Virus record (IMG/VR): IMGVR_UViG_3300045253_000041
Location: 1 to 40,641 of that record
From: a virus
Reading direction: 5' to 3' (one strand)
Length of the DNA stretch: 40,641 nt
Shown: positions 28,657 through 35,402 of the stretch, piece after piece
Layout of the letters: every line of letters begins with the position of its first letter
Position numbering within the stretch: position 1 is the first letter of the stretch
The notes under the pieces: generated by a model
What the model was told of the DNA's origin: nothing
The model's input: the letters and a program-made list of their open reading frames with translations, nothing else
Databases searched by the model: none
Program-made: the position numbers and the translations under genes

Positions 28657-30460
28657 GGATTCCATATTCCTCCGCGCCGCCCTGACCTACGCCGCTCGCG
28701 GTTGGTCAGTCTTTCCGCTGACGCCCCGCGACAAAAAGCCGCTTAAGGGGACAAAAGGCGTCCTCGATGCGACGACCGACGAAAAGACTATCCGCGCATG
28801 GTGGACGGCGCAACCGTTCGCTAATGTCGGGATCGCGACCGGCCGTAGTGGGCTCGTCGTAATCGACGTAGATGGGCCGATCGGTGAGGCGGCGCTCGTC
28901 AACTGGCAGCGCGAAAACGACGTACTGCCGTTCACCGTGACGGCGTATACCGGACAGCGCGGCCGACACTTCCTATTCAGGGCGCCGGCCGACGTGAAGA
29001 TCGCGCCCGGCGTGGCGATCTTCGGTAAGAACTCACAGGTAGACGTGCGTGCGGCCGAGTCATACATCGCGGCGCCGCCGTCGATTCACCCCAACGGCAA
29101 CGCTTATGAATGGGACAAGGAAGCGCACCCCGCCGACATGAAACCGGCCGAGTTGCCGGCGGCGCTACTCGCTACGTTACTTACTTCTACGGTAAGAAAT
29201 GTAGCAACGCAACCTAACGACATAGAACCCGAACTCGTCACCGACGGCCAAGACGCCTACGGCGCGAGACAGGCGGCGGTTCTAGCTCGTAAGGGGTTCA
29301 GCAAGGACGAGGCGCGGGCAGCACTATCGGCAATGATCGAAAGCCGCTTTGCCGGAGGTTGGGCGGGACTCGATGCGCGCCGGCCGTGGAAGGCGCAAGA
29401 CGTAGAACGATGGCTCAAGGGCGCCTACGAAAAGTTCTACGATCCCGACGGCGGCGACGCTCCGCTAGACGAGCTGCAAGCGATTAACGACCTACTCGGA
29501 ACGCTCATCGTCAAACAGGGCGTAAAGCAAAAGACGCCCGGCGGCACGTTCACGGCGGCCGATCTACAGGGCGAGACGATCGCGCCTATTAAATGGATTG
29601 TCACCGATCTACTATCCGAAGGTGTCGCGATCTTCGGCGGTAAACCCAAGACGGGCAAGAGCTGGCTAGCTATCGGGCTCGCCATAGCCATAGCAAGCGA
29701 CGAGCCGGTATTCGAGCGGCCGGTAGTCAAGGGCGGGGAGGTTCTGTACCTGGCACTTGAGGACAATAAGCGCCGGCTACAGTCACGCCTTAACAAGATC
29801 ATGGGCCGCAAGCCCTGGCCGTCAAGGCTGCACTTTGAGATTGACTGGCCGCGCGGCGAGGACTCGGTAAAGAAACTCGCCGAGTGGATGGACGCGCACC
29901 CCGAGACGGTCCTAGTCATTGTAGACACGCTCGCCAAGGTCAAGAATCCGGGCGGCAACGACGGCTATTCCGAGGACTACGCGATCGTCTCGGCCTATGC
30001 CAAACTGACGCAGGATCGGCAATTCTCAATCCTCATCGTTACCCACCAAAGGAAACTCGGCGCCGACGACCCCATCGACACGCTACAGGGGACACTAGGC
30101 GTCAGCGGCGCGGCAGATACGTTCTATGCCTTGACCCGGCAAAAACTCGGCGCTGACGCCGTGCTTTACTACCGAGGACGTGAGATCGAGTCGGCGGAGT
30201 TGCCGCTGCGATGGGACGGCGCGGCGGGGGTATGGGTAGTCAGGGAAGCGACAGGCGGCAACTCGACGCGAGCGCGCATCCTGGCGGCGTTCGAGGCGGT
30301 ACTCATAGACGCGACGCCGCACGAGATAGCGGAGGCGATAGGACTAAGTGCGGACACGGTGTCTGCCGCGATGCGGCGCATGGCGACTGACGGCCTTTTA
30401 CGTGCCTCCGCGTTTGGCCGATATGCGGTCGTGGAACAGACAGACAAGGACGAACTTTGA
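28649..30460 (+). CDS. PrimPol-helicase replication protein
   Basis: The 603-residue protein joins a primase-polymerase and a helicase. Residues 8-175 form the bifunctional primase/polymerase (AEP) domain: VIDVDG (Asp73, Asp75), GRHFLF (His107) and VDVRA (Asp132), then SYIAAPPSIHPNG. Residues 320-530 form a RecA-like ATPase: Walker A GGKPKTGKS (330-338), Walker B VLVIVD (421-426) and a VTHQRK sensor. A winged HTH ends the protein (about 545-600; PHEIAEAIGLSADTVSAAMR). It probably opens the iteron region directly downstream and primes phage replication. AAA_25/RepA-type helicases are the closest group. Confidence 0.9.
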   Translation: MAKDSIFLRAALTYAARGWSVFPLTPRDKKPLKGTKGVLDATTDEKTIRAWWTAQPFANVGIATGRSGLVVIDVDGPIGEAALVNWQRENDVLPFTVTAYTGQRGRHFLFRAPADVKIAPGVAIFGKNSQVDVRAAESYIAAPPSIHPNGNAYEWDKEAHPADMKPAELPAALLATLLTSTVRNVATQPNDIEPELVTDGQDAYGARQAAVLARKGFSKDEARAALSAMIESRFAGGWAGLDARRPWKAQDVERWLKGAYEKFYDPDGGDAPLDELQAINDLLGTLIVKQGVKQKTPGGTFTAADLQGETIAPIKWIVTDLLSEGVAIFGGKPKTGKSWLAIGLAIAIASDEPVFERPVVKGGEVLYLALEDNKRRLQSRLNKIMGRKPWPSRLHFEIDWPRGEDSVKKLAEWMDAHPETVLVIVDTLAKVKNPGGNDGYSEDYAIVSAYAKLTQDRQFSILIVTHQRKLGADDPIDTLQGTLGVSGAADTFYALTRQKLGADAVLYYRGREIESAELPLRWDGAAGVWVVREATGGNSTRARILAAFEAVLIDATPHEIAEAIGLSADTVSAAMRRMATDGLLRASAFGRYAVVEQTDKDEL

Positions 30461-30477
30461 TCTTAACCGTACATACC

Positions 30478-30647
30478 GTGTCGGAGTGTCGGAGTGTCGG
30501 AGTATTGGGAAATACAAGGGGTCTAACTCCGACACACTCCGACACGGTCAAGATCACTCCGACACTCCGACACGAATATAAGAATCAGCAACCCGTATTC
30601 AAACTGGTTATTTCAACTCCGACACGAACTCCGACAGACTCCGACAC
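30478..30647. other. Iteron array: probable replication origin
   Basis: GTGTCGGA occurs three times in tandem (30478-30501). Its complement ACTCCGACAC occurs at 30526, 30536, 30556, 30564, 30616 and 30638, with a one-base variant at 30628. AT-rich stretches (30500-30525 and 30574-30615) lie between the clusters. The array starts 17 bases after the PrimPol-helicase gene, whose C-terminal HTH could bind it. No convincing gene lies here. Confidence 0.8.
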
Positions 30648-30774
30648 GGCCGGCGGCGGCGCTGCGCGCGCTGTCCTAGTGGGGGGGAGGTCAAATCCGT
30701 CTCAGGCCGGGGTACCTCTCGCCCATGAAAGGCTTGTCGCACAGCGTATGAATCTGGGACTCGGGCGCCGATTT
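30648..30774. other. Non-coding stretch after the iterons
   Basis: GC-rich sequence with a run of seven G (30674-30683 region) and no supported gene, repeat or hairpin. It links the iteron array to the promoter at 30775. It could be the flank of the origin. Confidence 0.5.
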
Positions 30775-30795
30775 TGCCGCCGGTTGCGGTAGACT
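30775..30795 (+). promoter_or_regulatory. Operator with overlapping -10, leaderless-type
   Basis: TGCCGCC-GGT-TGCGGTA (30775-30791) and TAGACT (30790-30795). ATG 30803 follows after exactly seven bases. No -35 box is visible. The same TTGCGGTAGACTATCG string recurs at 31445-31460. Confidence 0.7.
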
Positions 30796-30802
30796 ATCGG
30801 AC

Positions 30803-31084
30803 ATGCTAGACGTAACGATAATCGTACCGCTGAAACTCGACGTAAAGAGCGTCGCCCTCGAACAGGAACTTATAAGCACCTATGGCTTTGCGACTGACGA
30901 GGAAGATGGGGCCGGCGAGTTCCTGTTCGGCCTTGTCACGGCAAAGGCAACTATCCTCGGCCGCGTCACGGTCGGGCATCGCCGCCCCGTCAAAGAGTGG
31001 ATCACCGTCGAGGCGACGGCCCCTAGCGCCGAGGCCGCGCTCGCGGCAATGTGGATTAGGGCGCGACAGGCGGCGGGGATATGA
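30803..31084 (+). CDS. Hypothetical protein, probable leaderless gene
   Basis: The 93-residue protein is alpha/beta (VTIIVPLKLDVKSVALEQEL, then GRVTVGHRRPVKEWITVEA). No family recognised. ATG 30803 lies seven bases after the -10 box and lacks an SD, so translation from the 5' end of the mRNA is expected. ATGA overlap with the next gene. Confidence 0.75.
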   Translation: MLDVTIIVPLKLDVKSVALEQELISTYGFATDEEDGAGEFLFGLVTAKATILGRVTVGHRRPVKEWITVEATAPSAEAALAAMWIRARQAAGI

Positions 31085-31329
31085 AAACTCAGGACAACAG
31101 GTCTAAGAATCGCTGGATTCTCTACGACGGGCCGGCCGAGAGGGTGACCGGTCAACGGGTGGGAACGCGGGTAATCCTCTCGACTGTTGATCCGAATTGG
31201 TTCGCCAAGGCGATGCGCTTGGCAGTCGTAACGCGCGTCCGCATCGAGATCGAGGCGACCATCACAGACGCGCGGACGGCTCGCTACGTCCATATGACGC
31301 CCGCCGCCGGCCGGTTCGCCCCGAGCTGA
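31081..31329 (+). CDS. Hypothetical protein
   Basis: The 82-residue basic protein has a beta-rich centre (GTRVILSTVDPNWFAKAM, VTRVRIEIEATITDA). No family recognised. Coupled to the previous gene by ATGA. Confidence 0.7.
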   Translation: MKTQDNRSKNRWILYDGPAERVTGQRVGTRVILSTVDPNWFAKAMRLAVVTRVRIEIEATITDARTARYVHMTPAAGRFAPS

Positions 31330-31433
31330 CCGAGCTAGAACGCCTTATCGCCGAACAAGCGCGCGACGCCCGGACTTACCGAATCAAGTACGGCCCCACC
31401 TTCCGCGACGACACGCGCATTATCGCGGCGTAA
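31326..31433 (+). CDS. Small ORF, start uncertain
   Basis: The frame encodes LTELERLIAEQARDARTYRI followed by KYGPTFRDDTRII, which reads like a real helical protein. No ATG, GTG or TTG is available; a CTG at 31326 would overlap the previous stop as CTGA, like the other coupled starts here. The alternative is a frameshift extension of the previous gene. Confidence 0.35.
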   Translation: MTELERLIAEQARDARTYRIKYGPTFRDDTRIIAA

Positions 31434-31435
31434 AG

Positions 31436-31456
31436 TGCCGCGCGTTGCGGTAGACT
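31436..31456 (+). promoter_or_regulatory. Operator with overlapping -10 box
   Basis: TGCCGCG-CGT-TGCGGTA (31436-31452) with TAGACT (31451-31456), 40 bases before the TTG start at 31496. Downstream bases match those at the promoter at 30790, but no start codon sits at the leaderless position. Confidence 0.68.
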
Positions 31457-31495
31457 ATCGAACGTCAACCCAAACAATTATCGGGAGGTAAGCCA

Positions 31496-31894
31496 TTGTT
31501 CAACTCGGTACCTGCCGCGCGTGGGTTCTCGGTTAGTACGACGCCGGACCCGGCGCACTATCTGCCAGGGCTCGACCTCGCGAACGAGGTTCGACAGCTT
31601 AACGCCAGGGGCGACAACATCGCCGCAATTAAGGTTCTCCGGGTCGCGCTCGATGCTTCGCTCGCCGACGCGGCCGAGTGGCTGCGCGCTCTAACGGGTT
31701 GGCAGATACGCGGGTCCGGCTCTTCCGGTCCGCTGTTCAGGCCGGAGGCGCCCTCGTACGTCTTTAGCGCCGACGCCTTGTCGCGCCTTTTCGAGTCCGT
31801 CGGCGACAGCATAGCCCGCGACTACGGCCATTCGGGACAGACGGTCGAGGCGCTTTACCGGCTCGCGCAACAGGTCCGCACGCATGCCAAGTAA
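31496..31894 (+). CDS. Hypothetical protein
   Basis: The 132-residue protein starts at TTG 31496 after GGGAGGTAAGCCA. It is mainly helical (LDLANEVRQLNARGDNIAAI, LDASLADAAEWLRALTGW) with a C-terminal VEALYRLAQQVRTHAK. The helical repeat look is reminiscent of small protein-binding modules. It overlaps the next gene by eleven bases. Confidence 0.72.
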   Translation: MFNSVPAARGFSVSTTPDPAHYLPGLDLANEVRQLNARGDNIAAIKVLRVALDASLADAAEWLRALTGWQIRGSGSSGPLFRPEAPSYVFSADALSRLFESVGDSIARDYGHSGQTVEALYRLAQQVRTHAK

Positions 31895-32333
31895 GGCTCG
31901 CGAAAAGGCGGTCGCGTCGCTGACCGACAAGAAATTCGACGGCTCCGAACTCATCCTCGGTCGGGTCGCGTTCATGCTCCGAATGAACGAGCTACTTAAG
32001 GCAATGGAGAAAGCCGCGCCGCACAAAAATGCGCGAGAGCTTGAGGAACGGATAAGGCTCGGTACTGCGAAGATCGACGCGGCGAGGCGGTCGAGTAAGG
32101 CGCCGGCCGATAAACTCGCCGAGGCCGAGGCGATACTCGCCGGCCTTAAGGCCGAGGTACGCGCGCTCTATGTGGACTACATCGTCCCGCACCATGTTCT
32201 GCATATGATCCATTACCTACTCGATCACAACGACCGGACCGCCTGGCCGATCTCGGCGCCGGGCGTTATTTCGGTCAAGCTTCCGGGCGTTCTGTCCGTC
32301 TCGGTCGAAGTCCCGACGGACCTTCCGTTTTAG
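31884..32333 (+). CDS. Helical hypothetical protein
   Basis: The 149-residue protein is largely helical and charged, with a coiled-coil stretch (LEERIRLGTAKIDAARRSSK, EAEAILAGLKAEVRALYVDY) and a C-terminal beta end (VKLPGVLSVSVEVP). No family recognised. Its stop overlaps a small GTG ORF (TAGTG). Confidence 0.72.
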   Translation: MPSKAREKAVASLTDKKFDGSELILGRVAFMLRMNELLKAMEKAAPHKNARELEERIRLGTAKIDAARRSSKAPADKLAEAEAILAGLKAEVRALYVDYIVPHHVLHMIHYLLDHNDRTAWPISAPGVISVKLPGVLSVSVEVPTDLPF

Positions 32334-32434
32334 TGAGTACGTTTTGCGCCCTACTCGCCGTCGCGCTATTCCTAGCGTGGGCTGTTCAACAGCCTAGCCC
32401 CGACCATGCCAGCAACGACCGCACTAGGAGATAA
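32333..32434 (+). CDS. Small single-TM protein
   Basis: GTG 32333 overlaps the previous TAG. The 33-residue product has one hydrophobic segment (FCALLAVALFLAWAV) and a polar C-terminus. It ends six bases before the next TTG start. Size and coupling fit a small membrane gene, such as a phage inhibitor or holin accessory; a spurious ORF is possible. Confidence 0.45.
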   Translation: MSTFCALLAVALFLAWAVQQPSPDHASNDRTRR

Positions 32435-32440
32435 CCTATC

Positions 32441-32905
32441 TTGGCAAAATGTCCGGCTCATAGCGGAAGGGGGCGCGCCCCGAAGGACTGTGCGGCGTGC
32501 GCGGCGGGACGCCCTAGCGGGGGTACAACGTTCACTTTTGCCGGCGGCGATATCACCGTTACGACTTCGGCAATCGCGGTACAGGCCGCCTCACAGCGCG
32601 ACCACGCCGCCGTGCCGGCCGTGGCGACGCGGCGCAAGCGCAAGGGCTACGAAGTTCATTACGAGGACGAGCCGACGATCCCGCGTCACACAGCCGACGG
32701 TGCGACGTGGCTTGACCCGAGCGGCAATCCGCCGAAGGTGGACGCCGACGGCAAGTTAACCGAGCCGTTCATTTTCCAACTCGCCAACGGCGCTAAGGAA
32801 CAATGGTTCCCGCCGCTGCGCCTACCAATGGCGCCGGCAGTCCTGGCCGCGTTCCACGCCGAGGAAGCGGCTAAGGCCGCGCGCAAACACAAGGCGGCCA
32901 AATGA
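32441..32905 (+). CDS. Hypothetical protein with N-terminal Cys cluster
   Basis: The 154-residue protein starts at TTG 32441 after AGGAGATAACCTATC. The N-terminus has CPAHSGRGRAPKDCAACAAG, a possible zinc knuckle. A beta segment, a linker and an EVHYEDEPTIPRHTADGATW stretch follow. The C-terminal helix is Ala/Lys-rich. Role unknown. ATGA overlap with the next gene. Confidence 0.7.
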   Translation: MAKCPAHSGRGRAPKDCAACAAGRPSGGTTFTFAGGDITVTTSAIAVQAASQRDHAAVPAVATRRKRKGYEVHYEDEPTIPRHTADGATWLDPSGNPPKVDADGKLTEPFIFQLANGAKEQWFPPLRLPMAPAVLAAFHAEEAAKAARKHKAAK

Positions 32906-33144
32906 ACTACCTATGTTTCGACTGTACCGCCGAGTTTGTCGCCGAGTGTTTTGCCGCCGGCCTGACGCTTAAGGGCGTCGAGTACGTCGCGGAATCGGAC
33001 TCCCGAGAGTGCGACCGATGCGGTAAGTCGCTCCCCGAATCCGACGAACTCGAACAGCAATCGAAGCTCCTACTTATGCGAACGCTAACTGTAATGCGCG
33101 ATCGCGTGTCGCGGTCTATTCACGTCTTGGAGGGTAACGGTTGA
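32902..33144 (+). CDS. Zinc-ribbon hypothetical protein
   Basis: The 80-residue protein carries CFDC (residues 5-8) and CDRC (about 37-40), a four-Cys zinc site. A coiled helix follows (LEQQSKLLLMRTLTVMRDRV). Likely a small DNA- or protein-binding factor. It ends as TTGA with the next gene. Confidence 0.75.
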   Translation: MNYLCFDCTAEFVAECFAAGLTLKGVEYVAESDSRECDRCGKSLPESDELEQQSKLLLMRTLTVMRDRVSRSIHVLEGNG

Positions 33145-33395
33145 TTCAACTTTACGAATGTCCGACGTGCGGACAGGATACGGCGGCGCTTGCGGAGGTT
33201 GTGTCGCCGGCCGACATTTCGGCTACTCAGGCTCGGTTTATGTGTCCGGCTTGTGCGCCTATTTCGGGCGATCGCGCGCGATGGGACTTTAAGCCGGTAA
33301 TGCTCGCCGGGATTGCGCTTGAGGACGCCAACCTCATTAGCGGCGTCTGCTGTGGCGACTCGGGCGACTGCGACCACGAGTGCGGGATCGCATGA
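33141..33395 (+). CDS. Zinc-ribbon hypothetical protein
   Basis: The 84-residue protein starts at TTG 33141. It has CPTCG (residues 7-11), CPAC (about 35-38) and a Cys/His-rich tail (CCGDSGDCDHECG). Such tails bind metal in small regulatory proteins. Coupled on both sides by TTGA and ATGA. Confidence 0.72.
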   Translation: MIQLYECPTCGQDTAALAEVVSPADISATQARFMCPACAPISGDRARWDFKPVMLAGIALEDANLISGVCCGDSGDCDHECGIA

Positions 33396-33553
33396 GAACG
33401 CAAATCCTTACCGCTATCTGGCGTACCGTCCCGTCCTGGCAATGGCTACACAGCTTGACGATTCGATTTGGTCGCGTCTTGACGGCGACTGTTGACGAGA
33501 GTGGCACCGTCTCACGAATCGACTTTCGGCGCGTTTGGTGGGAACGTGAGTAA
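33392..33553 (+). CDS. 53-residue hypothetical protein
   Basis: ATG 33392 overlaps the previous stop as ATGA. The product (QILTAIWRTVPSWQWLHSLT, then GRVLTATVDESGTVSRIDF) looks like a real small protein and is basic and tryptophan-rich (five W). It ends at GTGAGTAA, overlapping the next start by eight bases, which supports a functional coupled ORF. Confidence 0.65.
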   Translation: MRTQILTAIWRTVPSWQWLHSLTIRFGRVLTATVDESGTVSRIDFRRVWWERE

Positions 33554-33893
33554 CCCGAGCAAGCAAAAGGGAACCGCGTTCGAGACTGCCGTAGTCGAGT
33601 TCCTTAAGCCGCATTTCCCGACCGTCGAACGTCGCGCCCTGCACGGCAACACGGACAAGGGCGACATAGCCGGGATCGAGGGCTGGACGTTCGAGCTTAA
33701 GAACCGAAAGACGCTCGACGTTGGCGGCGCCGTCGATGAGGCGACGCTCGAAGCCATGAACGCAAATACGCCCTATGGCGTCGCGATCATTAAGCGACCG
33801 CGACGTGGCGACGTGGCGCACGCCTTCGCGGTAATGCCCCTGGCGCAGCTCGTAACGATTATCCATGCCTTGAATAACCGCGCAGTGCGGTAA
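33546..33893 (+). CDS. Holliday-junction-resolvase-like PD-(D/E)XK nuclease
   Basis: The 115-residue protein starts at GTG 33546. The fold pattern is KQKGTAFETAVVEFLKPHFP, GNTDKGDIAGIEGWTFELKN (Asp in KGDI and E-x-K), then an Ala helix (GAVDEATLEAMNANTPYGVA) and IIKRP. It matches actinophage proteins annotated as Holliday junction resolvases. It cuts branched DNA in replication or recombination. Start chosen at GTG 33546, since the domain begins there. Confidence 0.8.
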   Translation: MSNPSKQKGTAFETAVVEFLKPHFPTVERRALHGNTDKGDIAGIEGWTFELKNRKTLDVGGAVDEATLEAMNANTPYGVAIIKRPRRGDVAHAFAVMPLAQLVTIIHALNNRAVR

Positions 33894-33896
33894 AGG
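33876..33896 (+). promoter_or_regulatory. Operator-like site before 33905
   Basis: AACCGCG-CAG-TGCGGTA (33876-33892) is a close copy of the 17-bp operator and overlaps the end of the resolvase gene. TAAAGG at 33891 is a weak -10; no -35 is seen. ATG 33905 follows with an SD GGGAGA between. Confidence 0.5.
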
Positions 33897-33904
33897 GAGA
33901 CGAC

Positions 33905-34222
33905 ATGCAGAAACTACCACGAGCTGAGCGGCGCTACCGCGTGACGGAGGGGCGCCTAGTCGAGTCCGCCGCGCCGGCGCCTGTCGCCGTCCCCGCATCG
34001 CGCAAGAGGAATCACGCCGAGCGGCATAGCCTCATGCGCGCAGCGCGACACGCGGTCCGGCACATTGGTACGACCCCGCGCTCGAAGGTTCACAACTTGG
34101 AGCCGGTAGCGCGTGCGCTTTGGCACGAGCAGCGCGCCGACTCGCGGTCGTCGTTCTATGCCTCGCGCGATTGGGCCCGGTTCGGTTGGCTGTGCCTTAA
34201 CGGCCTGGCGGTTAGTGAGTAA
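33905..34222 (+). CDS. Basic hypothetical protein
   Basis: The 105-residue protein is rich in Arg, His and Ala (RKRNHAERHSLMRAARHAV). Near the end lies an ARALWHEQRADSRSSFYASR region and a short hydrophobic tail. Start ATG 33905 after GGGAGACGAC. It ends as GTGAGTAA with the next gene. Function unknown; nucleic-acid binding is possible. Confidence 0.72.
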   Translation: MQKLPRAERRYRVTEGRLVESAAPAPVAVPASRKRNHAERHSLMRAARHAVRHIGTTPRSKVHNLEPVARALWHEQRADSRSSFYASRDWARFGWLCLNGLAVSE

Positions 34223-34649
34223 GCGTGAGCCTATACCGGCTTACCTCGAACATTTCCCCTGCATGCAGTCGCCGTGCGTCCGGCATGCGGCAATGATAAT
34301 CGAACAGGCCGCATACGAACATGACGGCGGCGTCGGGCTCATCGTCCCCGACGAGCTGTTTCCGCCTCGCCCGCAGCGCGTCGGATGGCGCTACGCCTAC
34401 CGGGCCGAGCTGGCGGCTAACCCGCGCCTGGCGGCGATCCTTAACGGCAATCGGGGCGCCGAGGGCGTGTACGACGCCGTAGGGCTTACGCCGGCGCAAC
34501 GCGAGGCGTTCGAGCTATGCGGAATGGGAATCGGGCAACACGAGATCGGCCGGATTCTCGGGCTACACCAAAAATCTGTTTGGGAACGGCTGAACTACGC
34601 CAAGGCAAAAATCGCCGAAATCGTCCTGACCCGTCAACCGCGGAATTAA
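34215..34649 (+). CDS. HTH regulator, sigma region-4 / LuxR-like
   Basis: The 144-residue protein has a C-terminal HTH (LTPAQREAFELCGMGIGQHE, then IGRILGLHQKSVWERLNYAK) that resembles sigma-70 region 4/LuxR-type domains. The N-terminal half has a short Cys motif (FPCMQSPC). Such genes in this position of phage genomes often switch on late transcription. It starts at GTG 34215 in an eight-base overlap. Late-gene control is inferred. Confidence 0.78.
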   Translation: MSKREPIPAYLEHFPCMQSPCVRHAAMIIEQAAYEHDGGVGLIVPDELFPPRPQRVGWRYAYRAELAANPRLAAILNGNRGAEGVYDAVGLTPAQREAFELCGMGIGQHEIGRILGLHQKSVWERLNYAKAKIAEIVLTRQPRN

Positions 34650-34663
34650 TGAGGGGACAACGC

Positions 34664-34858
34664 ATGCCGCATAACAAGCTGTTTCGCCGTATATACGGCG
34701 GCCTTACTAATGAACAGCTAGCGGGCCTGTCTCCTGAAATCCTCGCCGCCCGCGCCGAATACCTCGACGCGACCGACGAGGAACTTTTCACGCTTCACGA
34801 GATCGAGCCGCCGAAGCGGCGATTTACCGGCACGCCGGATTCGGGATTGATTACATGA
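34664..34858 (+). CDS. Hypothetical protein
   Basis: The 64-residue protein starts at ATG 34664 after GAGGGGACAACGC. An in-frame ATG at 34649 overlaps the previous stop (TAATG) and would add five residues. It is helical and acidic (GLTNEQLAGLSPEILAARAE, DATDEELFTLHEIEP). ATGA overlap with the next gene. Confidence 0.7.
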   Translation: MPHNKLFRRIYGGLTNEQLAGLSPEILAARAEYLDATDEELFTLHEIEPPKRRFTGTPDSGLIT

Positions 34859-35082
34859 TCGACAACGTAGTAAACGGCGGCGACGTGCTGACCGCGTTTC
34901 TAGTTGGCGCCGCGTTCCTGTGCGGCCTGGCCTACGAAATCGCCGGCCTTACCGTTCCCGGTTGGCACACAATCAGTTACAGCGCGCACCGCTCGACGCT
35001 CGTTCGAGGTTCGATCCTCGGCTCGGTGCTTGGGCTATTCCTGATTCTCGCGATTCATTTTGCGCAGCCGATAGGTAGATAG
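34855..35082 (+). CDS. Two-TM membrane protein
   Basis: The 75-residue protein has two hydrophobic segments (LTAFLVGAAFLCGLAYEIAG at about 12-31 and LVRGSILGSVLGLFLILAIH at about 49-68) separated by a polar loop. It is the last clear gene before the inverted-repeat-rich region. Function unknown. Confidence 0.72.
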   Translation: MIDNVVNGGDVLTAFLVGAAFLCGLAYEIAGLTVPGWHTISYSAHRSTLVRGSILGSVLGLFLILAIHFAQPIGR

Positions 35083-35090
35083 ATGATTAC

Positions 35091-35394
35091 CGCGCCAATA
35101 GACCTCACGAGGCGCGTTAGAAATACCGTGTGGGCGGCCGGTGAAATCCCGAGCCTTATGGGGTTCTGTCGCCCCGAGTCAAAAGCGCAGCCGCCCGGCC
35201 TGACTAGCCCGGCGCGTATTTATGCGAGCGCCGTAAAGCCGGCGCAATGGTCGTCGGAGGGTAGGACGGGGCCGCCGAGTGAAATGCTCGGGGCGACGAC
35301 CGCCGTTAGGGACGGCAATTTAGCGGGGACCGGAAAACCTGCCTTCACACGGCGGATAACCTCAGTCCCCGCATCCCTTAATTCCTCGCGGAGG
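35091..35394 (+). ncRNA. Candidate structured RNA or cis-regulatory leader
   Basis: The 320-base stretch between two genes holds many perfect inverted repeats: CGCGCC/GGCGCG (35091-35116), GGGCG/CGCCC (35132-35174), CGGCGC/GCGCCG (35210-35233), GGTCGTCG/CGACGACC (35249-35301) with CCGAG/CTCGG (35275-35291) nested inside, and GCGGGGAC/GTCCCCGC (35323-35372). A CCTC-gcg-GAGG hairpin at 35384-35394 hides the SD of the next gene. An ORF here (35083-35415) has an unnatural composition. A noncoding RNA or riboswitch-type element is inferred. Confidence 0.5.
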
Positions 35395-35402
35395 TGCGGC
35401 GC

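Noticed and set aside
30674-30690. G7 run as a second phase-variation site
   Set aside because: It lies outside any supported coding sequence, so no consequence can be argued.
30457-30792. 111-residue ORF through the iterons
   Set aside because: It is an artefact of the repeats (Ser/Asp/Thr-rich repeats), with no SD or domain.
33414-33998. 194-residue reverse-strand ORF
   Set aside because: Antisense to the resolvase-like gene and its neighbours; Arg/Ser-rich composition typical of GC-rich shadow frames.
35140-35350. Cobalamin riboswitch
   Set aside because: GGTGAAATCC and a GGAAAACCTGCC-like 3' end recall the B12 box, but the conserved central parts of that class are not found, and a phage zinc-ribbon gene is an unlikely target.
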